Source of the DNA: an uncultured Collinsella sp.
GTDB lineage: Bacteria > Actinomycetota > Coriobacteriia > Coriobacteriales > Coriobacteriaceae
DNA: 6,454 nucleotides
Assembly: GCA_902489665.1 (NCBI GenBank)
Contig: CABUAT010000052.1
Span: 1-6,454 of the forward strand
Direction of reading: 5' to 3'
Shown here: positions 1-6,454 of the stretch, one piece after another
Position numbering within the stretch: position 1 is the first letter of the stretch
Layout of the letters: each line of letters begins with the position of its first letter
Notes under the pieces: model-generated
Told to the model about the DNA's origin: nothing
Seen by the model: the letters and a program-made list of their open reading frames with translations, nothing else
The model's database searches: none
Translations under genes and position numbers: made by a program

Positions 1-22
1 AGTTGCTGCCCAAGCTATCTGA
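1..22 (+). CDS. Possible 3' tail of an upstream gene (partial)
   Basis: Reading from base 2, six sense codons (VAAQAI) lead to a TGA at 20-22, and a second frame stops with TAG at 24-26. A gene ending here would fit the usual order of such loci, in which the extracellular substrate-binding protein gene precedes the two permeases. Only a handful of codons are visible, so neither the frame nor the product can be established. The substrate-binding protein idea is an inference from gene order alone. Confidence 0.25.
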
Positions 23-29
23 TTAGCGA

Positions 30-65
30 CAGGGGGCGGGCAGACGTTGGTTTGCCCGCCCCCTG
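30..65 (+). promoter_or_regulatory. Intercistronic hairpin ahead of the first permease gene
   Basis: Bases 30-42 (CAGGGGGCGGGCA) are perfectly complementary to 53-65, giving a 13-bp GC-rich stem with a 10-base loop. No T-run follows, so it does not look like a complete intrinsic terminator. It ends seven bases before the Shine-Dalgarno site of the permease gene. Stem-loops between a binding-protein gene and its permease genes are known to stabilise the upstream message or reduce downstream expression. That role is plausible here but unproven. Confidence 0.7.
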
Positions 66-71
66 CATATT

Positions 72-78
72 GAAAGGA
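72..78 (+). promoter_or_regulatory. Ribosome binding site of the first permease
   Basis: GAAAGGA lies seven bases before the ATG at 86, a good Shine-Dalgarno match at normal spacing. It supports this start. The surrounding 13 bases (65-77) recur almost exactly before the ATPase gene. Confidence 0.75.
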
Positions 79-85
79 CCCTTCT

Positions 86-940
86 ATGGGCAAAGCACTC
101 AAGCGCTGGTGGCCGCTCTTTATGCTGCCCACGTGTCTGGCGTTTATGATCGGGTTCGTGATCCCCTTTATCCAGGGTTTCTATCTCTCGTTCTGCCAGT
201 TTATTACCATCAACAACACGCACTTTGTCGGTATCGAGAACTACGTGCGCGCACTGTCCGATCCGCAGTTTGCCACGTCGTTCTTCTTTACCGTGGCGTT
301 TGCCTTCCTGTCGACGGTGCTCATCAACGTGATCGCCCTCGCCATCGCGCAGGCGCTCACCCGCAAAGCGCTCAAGGGCACCAACATCTTCCGTACGATC
401 TTCTTTATGCCTAACCTGATCGGCGGCATCGTGCTGGGCTACATCTGGCAGATTCTGATCAACTGCCTGCTCTCCAACGTGGGCGCCCAGCTCATCGCTC
501 TTAACTCTGCTGCTGGCTTCTGGGGCCTTATCATCCTGACCCTGTGGCAGCAGGTCGGCTACATGATGATCATCTACATCGCTGGTCTGCAGTCCATTCC
601 GTCCGACTACATCGAGGCCGCCAAGGTCGACGGCGCTACGGCATGGCAGACGTTTTGGAAGGTTAAGATCCCTAACCTGATGCCGACCATCACCATCTGC
701 CTGTTCCTGTCCATCACCAACGGCTTTAAGCTGTTCGACCAGAACCTCGCCCTTACCGGCGGCGCCCCCGCGCACTCCACCGAGATGCTCGCCCTGAACA
801 TCTACAACACGTTCTATTCGCGTGCCGGTATCGCATGGCAGGGCATTGGTCAGGCCAAGGCGGTTATCTTCTGCATCCTGGTCGTGGCCATCTCCATGAT
901 CCAGCTTAAGGCCACGAGGTCCAAGGAGGTGCAGCAGTAA
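86..940 (+). CDS. Carbohydrate ABC transporter permease, MalF/UgpA type
   Basis: This is a 284-residue inner-membrane subunit of a binding-protein-dependent sugar importer (CUT1-like family). About six hydrophobic segments are visible, near residues 11-36, 67-90, 105-128, 144-167, 200-215 and 257-275. The cytoplasmic EAA loop that docks on the ATPase is clear: EAA at 177-179, Gly183 and the I-P step at 195-196. The length fits short permeases such as UgpA or MsmF rather than the roughly 500-residue E. coli MalF, which has extra N-terminal segments. The ATG at 86 has a good Shine-Dalgarno site. The stop codon overlaps the next start in TAATG, implying translational coupling. It should form a heterodimer with the next permease. 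The substrate is not readable from the sequence; maltodextrin is suggested only by the nearby malQ and glgP. Confidence 0.93.
   Translation: MGKALKRWWPLFMLPTCLAFMIGFVIPFIQGFYLSFCQFITINNTHFVGIENYVRALSDPQFATSFFFTVAFAFLSTVLINVIALAIAQALTRKALKGTNIFRTIFFMPNLIGGIVLGYIWQILINCLLSNVGAQLIALNSAAGFWGLIILTLWQQVGYMMIIYIAGLQSIPSDYIEAAKVDGATAWQTFWKVKIPNLMPTITICLFLSITNGFKLFDQNLALTGGAPAHSTEMLALNIYNTFYSRAGIAWQGIGQAKAVIFCILVVAISMIQLKATRSKEVQQ
923..930 (+). promoter_or_regulatory. Strong Shine-Dalgarno inside the first permease gene
   Basis: AAGGAGGT lies within the last codons of the first permease gene, nine bases before the ATG at 940. It is a near-perfect anti-16S match. With the TAATG overlap it should give efficient, coupled translation of the second permease. 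Confidence 0.85.
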
Positions 941-1779
941 TGAAACGCGATAAGGTTATCAACCGCGCGCTCTCGATTTTCTTTACGATCCTGTCGCTCG
1001 CGTGGATCTACCCCGTGTTCATGATTGCGCTTAATTCTTTTAAGAAAGCGACCGCAATCAGCACCACCACGGCATTCGATCTGCTCACGCCCGAGACGTT
1101 CAACGGCCTCGCAAACTACATGCACGCCCTTAACGAGCAGGGCTTTGCCTCGGCATTTATGTACTCGCTCATCATCACGGTCACGTCGGTCGTGCTGATC
1201 TTGGTGTGCTGCTCCATGTGCGCTTGGTACGTGGTTCGTGTCAACAACAAGATCTCGAACTTCTTCTATTACCTGTTCGTGTTCTCGATGGTCGTGCCGT
1301 TCCAGATGCTCATGTTCACGCTGTCCAATTTGGCGGACCGCATCGGCTTTAACACGCCGTTCAACATCTGCTTTATCTACCTCGGCTTTGGCGCGGGCCT
1401 GGCGGTCTTTATGTTCGCCGGTTTTGTAAAGAACATCCCGCTCGAGATCGAGGAGGCGGCCATGATTGATGGCTGCAACCCGGTCCAGGTGTTCTTTAAG
1501 ATCGTCCTTCCCATCATGAAGCCCACCTATCTTTCGGTCGGCATCCTCGAGACCATGTGGGTCTGGAACGACTATCTGCTGCCCTACCTTACGCTCGACT
1601 CCACCAAGTACAAGACCATTCCTATCTTGATCCAGTACTTCCGCGGCGGCTACGGCCACGTCGAGCTCGGCCCCATGATGGCCTGCATCATGATGGTCGT
1701 TATCCCCATCGTTATCATGTACATCCTCTGTCAGAAGTACATCATCGACGGCGTGGTGGCAGGTGCCGTCAAGGGCTGA
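940..1779 (+). CDS. Carbohydrate ABC transporter permease, MalG/UgpE type
   Basis: This is a 279-residue partner permease of the importer. Six hydrophobic segments are visible, near residues 12-33, 72-97, 106-126, 141-161, 194-212 and 244-266. The EAA loop is well formed: EAA at 172-174, Gly178, and Ile188 through Pro191. The C-terminus (GVVAGAVKG) is the typical ending of MalG/UgpE/MsmG-type permeases, and the length is normal for that group. The start is fixed by the one-base TAATG overlap and a strong Shine-Dalgarno. It is expected to pair with the preceding permease and to be driven by the ATPase encoded 68 bases downstream. Substrate identity cannot be read from the sequence. Confidence 0.93.
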   Translation: MKRDKVINRALSIFFTILSLAWIYPVFMIALNSFKKATAISTTTAFDLLTPETFNGLANYMHALNEQGFASAFMYSLIITVTSVVLILVCCSMCAWYVVRVNNKISNFFYYLFVFSMVVPFQMLMFTLSNLADRIGFNTPFNICFIYLGFGAGLAVFMFAGFVKNIPLEIEEAAMIDGCNPVQVFFKIVLPIMKPTYLSVGILETMWVWNDYLLPYLTLDSTKYKTIPILIQYFRGGYGHVELGPMMACIMMVVIPIVIMYILCQKYIIDGVVAGAVKG

Positions 1780-1803
1780 TGCCGTAACTGTTTTGCAAGT
1801 TTC

Positions 1804-1830
1804 TGCGGTGCCCCTCAGCGCGGCGCCGCA
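1804..1830 (+). promoter_or_regulatory. Intercistronic hairpin ahead of the ATPase gene
   Basis: Bases 1804-1812 (TGCGGTGCC) pair with 1822-1830 (GGCGCCGCA) through nine pairs, one of them G·U, around a nine-base loop. No T-run follows. It stands in the same place relative to the ribosome binding site as the hairpin at 30-65. It may stabilise the message or tune expression of the ATPase relative to the permeases. Confidence 0.55.
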
Positions 1831-1835
1831 TATCG

Positions 1836-1841
1836 AAAGGT
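1836..1841 (+). promoter_or_regulatory. Ribosome binding site of the ATPase gene
   Basis: AAAGGT ends six bases before the ATG at 1848. It lies in a 13-base stretch (1828-1840, GCATATCGAAAGG) that differs at one base from the stretch before the first permease. Confidence 0.7.
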
Positions 1842-1847
1842 AGAGAC

Positions 1848-3047
1848 ATGGCCGAGATCGTTCTCAAACATGTTCAGAAGGTGTATCCCAACAACGAGTC
1901 AAAAAAGAAGGGCTTCTTTGGCAAAAAGAAGAAGACCGAGGAGAAGAAGCACAACCTCAAGGTTACCGAGGACGGTGTGCTCGCTGTAGAGGACTTCAAC
2001 CTCACCGTTCACGACCAGGAGTTCGTCGTCCTCGTTGGCCCCTCTGGCTGCGGTAAGTCCACGACGATGCGCATGGTCGCCGGCCTGGAGGACATTACCT
2101 CGGGCGATGTGCTCATCGACGGCAAGCGTGTCAACGACGTGGCGCCCAAGGACCGCGACATCGCCATGGTGTTCCAGAGCTACGCTCTGTACCCCAATAT
2201 GACGGTGTACGAGAACATGGCATTTACGCTCGAGCTCAAGAAGGTTCCCAAGGACGAGATCGACCGCAAGGTTCGCTCTGCTGCCGAGATTCTGGGCATT
2301 ACCGAGTACCTCGACCGTAAGCCCAAGGCGCTCTCCGGCGGCCAGCGCCAGCGTGTCGCTATCGGCCGCGCCATCGTGCGTGACCCCAAGGTCTTCCTGA
2401 TGGACGAGCCGCTGTCCAACCTGGACGCCAAGCTTCGTAACCAGATGCGTGCCGAGCTCATTAAGCTGCGCCACGAGATCAAGGGCACGTTCATTTATGT
2501 TACTCACGACCAGACCGAGGCTATGACCCTCGGTGACCGTATCGTGGTCATGAAGGACGGCGTTGTCCAGCAGATCGCCACGCCGCAGGAGGTCTTCAAC
2601 CATCCCGCGAACATCTTCGTCGCCGGCTTCATCGGCGTGCCGCAGATGAACTTCTTCGATGCCCAGCTGGTGCGCTCGGGCAACGGCTTTACCGTCAAGA
2701 CCGAGGATATGAACGTGGCGCTCGCCCCCGAGACTTGCGCTCAGCTTGCCCTCAACTGGGACGGCGGCGACGTGAAGGAGATTACGGCCGGCGTGCGTCC
2801 CGAGCAGATCCTGCTTGCCGACAAGGGCGAGGAGGGCGCGCTCCAGGGTACCGTCGAGGTGACCGAGCTCATGGGCTCGACCGAGCATGTCCACGTGACC
2901 GCTCCCGACGGCCAGTTTGTCCTGATTATCCCCGTCGTCGACCTCGAGGCCAAGGGCGCGCTCAAGGCTGGCGACACCATCTGGTTCAAGTTCGAGAAGA
3001 ACGCGACCCACCTCTTCGATAAGGTCTCTGGCAAGAACCTTATCTAG
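1848..3047 (+). CDS. Sugar ABC transporter ATP-binding protein, MalK/MsmX/UgpC type
   Basis: This 399-residue cytoplasmic ATPase powers the importer. All nucleotide-binding motifs are present: A-loop Tyr13, Walker A GPSGCGKST at 64-72, Q-loop Gln110, signature LSGGQ at 162-166, Walker B ending in Asp186-Glu187, D-loop 190-193 and switch His220. After about residue 240 it has the C-terminal extension typical of MalK-like proteins (regulatory/TOBE-type fold, with GVRPEQ near 315-320). The oddity lies between the A-loop and Walker A: about 22-27 extra residues, rich in lysine (roughly 16-38), place Walker A at 64 rather than near 36 as in E. coli MalK. I recall similar lysine-rich insertions in some clostridial relatives, but cannot check. 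MsmX/MsmK-type ATPases often serve several importers, so it may not be dedicated to these permeases. The reading frame is intact and ends in TAG before a strong terminator. Confidence 0.95.
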   Translation: MAEIVLKHVQKVYPNNESKKKGFFGKKKKTEEKKHNLKVTEDGVLAVEDFNLTVHDQEFVVLVGPSGCGKSTTMRMVAGLEDITSGDVLIDGKRVNDVAPKDRDIAMVFQSYALYPNMTVYENMAFTLELKKVPKDEIDRKVRSAAEILGITEYLDRKPKALSGGQRQRVAIGRAIVRDPKVFLMDEPLSNLDAKLRNQMRAELIKLRHEIKGTFIYVTHDQTEAMTLGDRIVVMKDGVVQQIATPQEVFNHPANIFVAGFIGVPQMNFFDAQLVRSGNGFTVKTEDMNVALAPETCAQLALNWDGGDVKEITAGVRPEQILLADKGEEGALQGTVEVTELMGSTEHVHVTAPDGQFVLIIPVVDLEAKGALKAGDTIWFKFEKNATHLFDKVSGKNLI

Positions 3048-3115
3048 GCCCGGTGCATCCAGGCCCTTCCTTTGGGCGACTGCGGTATTGCCATCCTTTT
3101 GCCGCGGTCACATAT

Positions 3116-3159
3116 AAGGCTCCCCTCCCGTCCACTGGGCGAGAGGGGAGCCTTTCTTT
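3116..3159 (+). terminator. Intrinsic terminator of the importer operon
   Basis: AAGGCTCCCCTC (3116-3127) is perfectly complementary to GAGGGGAGCCTT (3143-3154), a 12-bp stem followed by a T-rich run TTTCTTT (3153-3159). The 15-base loop can pair further (3129-3133 with 3137-3141, one G·U), making a longer, nearly continuous helix. It starts 68 bases after the ATPase stop codon. The poor T-run on the other strand suggests it works mainly on rightward transcripts. Confidence 0.92.
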
Positions 3160-3186
3160 GTGTTGGGGCTGTCTGACCGGTCGTTT

Positions 3187-3243
3187 GTCTCGATCTGTAA
3201 CGGGTGAGGCTGATTTCGGACGTTAGATGTTACAGATCGAGAC
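3187..3243. repeat. Inverted-repeat unit 1
   Basis: Fifteen bases (3187-3201, GTCTCGATCTGTAAC) are perfectly inverted at 3229-3243 around a 27-base centre. This is the most regular of the three units. Confidence 0.9.
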
Positions 3244-3266
3244 GGTTCCGCTGAGCTAACCATTTC

Positions 3267-3323
3267 ATCTAAATCTGTAACACCAAAGGTGAATTTCAGC
3301 TGCTAGATGTTACAGATTGAGAT
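3267..3323. repeat. Inverted-repeat unit 2
   Basis: Bases 3267-3282 pair with 3308-3323 over 16 positions, with one mismatch (A3271 against G3319). Two G:C pairs of unit 1 are replaced here by A:T pairs on both arms. Confidence 0.88.
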
Positions 3324-3347
3324 AAACCCAAGGGGAGGGGCCGGTAT

Positions 3348-3404
3348 GTCTCAATCTGTAACAGCTGGGGCCGTTTTTACCGAGTAGCTGTTACAGATCG
3401 AGAT
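3348..3404. repeat. Inverted-repeat unit 3
   Basis: Bases 3349-3366 pair with 3386-3403 over 18 positions, with one mismatch (A3353 against C3399). The stem extends four bases further into the centre (AGCT with AGCT) than in the other units, leaving a 19-base loop. Confidence 0.88.
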
Positions 3405-3443
3405 TGTTTGGTCGAGTCGGGTCACAGGGTAGCGTGCGGGCAC

Positions 3444-3477
3444 AAAAAGCGGAGCCGCGTTGCCACGACTCCGCTTT
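3444..3477 (-). terminator. Intrinsic terminator of the malQ-glgP unit
   Basis: AAAGCGGAG (3446-3454) pairs perfectly with CTCCGCTTT (3469-3477) around a 14-base loop. On the minus strand the stem runs straight into TTTTT (complement of 3444-3448), as expected for a leftward intrinsic terminator. It begins 27 bases beyond the phosphorylase stop codon. On the plus strand the trailing T-run is only three bases, so rightward activity is less likely. Confidence 0.85.
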
Positions 3478-3503
3478 CAAGAGGATGGGTAAAGGAAACG
3501 AAA

Positions 3504-5771
<2,268 letters not shown>

Positions 5772-5776
5772 GTTTT

Positions 5777-5781
5777 CTCCT
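5777..5781 (-). promoter_or_regulatory. Ribosome binding site that fixes the glgP start
   Basis: On the minus strand AGGAG (5781-5777) is followed by five bases and the ATG at 5771. The upstream in-frame ATG at 5798 is preceded by no purine-rich anti-16S match, so the shorter protein is preferred. Confidence 0.8.
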
Positions 5782-5817
5782 GTGATGGGTTGTTTCATGT
5801 CTGCAATTCATAAGAAG

Positions 5818-5851
5818 CCCGCGCGAGGGGATTGGGGTGGCCTCGCGCGGG
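5818..5851 (-). terminator. GC-rich hairpin between malQ and glgP (possible weak terminator or processing hairpin)
   Basis: CCCGCGCGAGG (5818-5828) is perfectly complementary to CCTCGCGCGGG (5841-5851), an 11-bp stem with a 12-base loop. On the minus strand it is followed by CTTCTTATG, only a broken T-run. It could terminate part of the malQ transcripts, or protect mRNA ends between co-transcribed genes. I see no convincing promoter for glgP in the 46 bases between this hairpin and the start codon, which favours read-through from malQ. Confidence 0.55.
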
Positions 5852-5899
5852 AAAAGCAAGCGCGTCCGCACGGTGGGGAGGGGTCGGGCGCGGTAGCTC

Positions 5900-6454
5900 C
5901 TATTGAGGAAGCTCGATTTCGGCTTCCGACGGGATGCGGAAGTAGGTCTCGGTCCAGTCGGTGAGTTTGTGCTCGAGCTCGCGGGTGATGGCGCCGTCGA
6001 GCATGCGCCAGGTCCAGTTGCCGCCCAGCGTGGCAGGGGTGTTGATGCGCGCCTCGTTGCCCAAGTTGAGCAGATCCTGCATGGTGTAGATGCACGTGTC
6101 GCTCACGCTGGCGGCGATGGTGCGATTGAGTGCATCTGCCATGGGTTCGCCGGCCTGCTGATGGGTGTACAGGGCTGCCTGCTCACGCTGACGCGGGGTG
6201 GCCGTTCCCTCAAACCAACCGCGCGCCGTCTCGTTGTCGTGGGTGCCCACATAGGCGACGGTGTTGGCGATGTAGTTATGCGGCAGGTAGTACGAGTTGG
6301 TGCCCTCAAAGGCAAACTGCAGGATCTTCATGCCGGGGAAGCCCGAGTTGTCGCGCATGTCGATGACGCCGGGGGTGAGGAAGCCCAGGTCCTCGGCGAT
6401 GATGGGCAGCGTGCCGAGCTTTTCCTCGAGCGTCTTGAAGAACTTGAGGCCGGG
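5900..6454 (-). CDS. malQ: 4-alpha-glucanotransferase (GH77, amylomaltase), C-terminal part
   Basis: The last 184 residues are visible; the gene runs off the right edge, so its start and N-terminal half are missing. The enzyme moves alpha-1,4-glucan segments between chains and releases glucose, producing longer chains that phosphorylase can use. The frame stays open from the window edge to TAG at 5900-5902. In the visible part, IIAEDLG (fragment residues 18-24) contains the family's catalytic acid/base Glu (residue 21). GTHDNETARGW (from residue 70) contains the conserved transition-state-stabilising Asp (residue 73). The nucleophile Asp lies outside the window. The LPHNY and GNWTWRM motifs and the short helical tail are typical of the family's C-terminus, so this end looks complete. 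It precedes glgP by 128 bases on the same strand and is probably co-transcribed with it. Confidence 0.94.
   Translation of the reverse strand, partial: PGLKFFKTLEEKLGTLPIIAEDLGFLTPGVIDMRDNSGFPGMKILQFAFEGTNSYYLPHNYIANTVAYVGTHDNETARGWFEGTATPRQREQAALYTHQQAGEPMADALNRTIAASVSDTCIYTMQDLLNLGNEARINTPATLGGNWTWRMLDGAITRELEHKLTDWTETYFRIPSEAEIELPQ

Larger units (their letters stand above)
3187..3404. repeat. Array of three inverted-repeat units (six alternating copies of one motif)
   Basis: The motif TCTCGATCTGTAAC and its reverse complement alternate six times. The 9-base core ATCTGTAAC starts at 3193, 3273 and 3354, and its inverse GTTACAGAT at 3229, 3309 and 3390. Core-to-inverse distance is exactly 36 in every unit and the unit period is 80 then 81. 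The 27-base loops differ but share GG at positions 7-8, TTT at 13-15, TAG at 23-25 and T at 27. I find no other copy in the window. It resembles REP/BIME-type extragenic palindromes or a small mobile palindromic family. I cannot name a known family. Confidence 0.9.
3048..3503. other. Intergenic region between convergent transcription units
   Basis: These 456 bases separate two genes that converge. I see no convincing protein gene here. In order they hold about 68 bases of 3' untranslated sequence with only weak hairpins (for example 3082-3087 with 3100-3105), the terminator of the importer operon, an array of three inverted-repeat units, and the terminator of the phosphorylase unit. No tRNA- or riboswitch-like pattern was recognised. 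Confidence 0.85.

Noticed and set aside
23..775. 250-codon open frame on the minus strand opposite the first permease
   Set aside because: It is a shadow of a clear membrane permease. The translation is rich in charged, low-complexity sequence and no supported ribosome binding site was seen.
850..1659. 269-codon minus-strand frame opposite the second permease
   Set aside because: It is antisense to a permease with an intact EAA motif, and its translation resembles no known family.
1900..1920. A_AAA_AAG slippery heptamer, in the correct frame, followed by a short inverted repeat (AAAGAAG/CTTCTTT) in the ATPase gene
   Set aside because: It looks like a dnaX-type -1 frameshift signal, but the inverted repeat leaves a two-base loop. 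The -1 frame stops about 45 codons later with no recognisable domain, and such heptamers are common in lysine runs.
1899..3011. 370-codon open frame on the minus strand opposite the ATPase gene
   Set aside because: It mirrors a gene with all ABC ATPase motifs. Its translation has no recognisable domain, and long antisense frames are expected from high G/C third-position codon use.
3187..3404. CRISPR array interpretation of the intergenic repeats
   Set aside because: Repeats alternate in orientation, are only about 15 bases long, and the intervening sequences share conserved positions. No cas gene is present.

Overview
The window is a GC-rich bacterial chromosome segment with strong G/C bias at third codon positions and Shine-Dalgarno sites of the AAAGG/AGGAG type. 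The gene content (a carbohydrate ABC importer, glycogen/maltodextrin phosphorylase and 4-alpha-glucanotransferase) and the protein style suggest a gut actinobacterium of the Coriobacteriia, possibly Collinsella. That assignment is an impression from composition and family resemblance, not proof.

Layout. Positions 1-85 hold what may be the last few codons of an upstream gene, then a perfect 13-bp hairpin and the ribosome binding site of the first permease. Positions 86-3047 (+ strand) are an ABC importer operon: a MalF/UgpA-type permease and a MalG/UgpE-type permease that overlap by one base, then a MalK/MsmX/UgpC-type ATPase carrying an unusual lysine-rich insertion. The operon ends in a strong intrinsic terminator at 3116-3159. 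Positions 3504-6454 (- strand, convergent) carry the 3' part of malQ, cut by the right window edge, and then a complete glgP. That unit ends in its own intrinsic terminator at 3444-3477.

Between the two terminators, at 3187-3404, sits the most striking feature. Six copies of a motif of about 15 bases alternate in orientation and form three inverted-repeat units of 57 bases, spaced at 80-81 bases. Arm spacing is identical in all three units, a few loop positions are conserved, and paired substitutions occur between the arms. It resembles a REP/BIME-like or other small palindromic element family, but I do not recognise it as a named one.

How the genes fit together. The importer would bring in an oligosaccharide, plausibly maltodextrin given the neighbours. 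MalQ would rearrange alpha-1,4-glucan chains, and the phosphorylase would release glucose 1-phosphate from them. The sugar specificity of the importer is inferred from context only, because the substrate-binding protein gene is not in the window. Hairpins placed just ahead of ribosome binding sites recur in this locus and may set relative expression within the transcripts.
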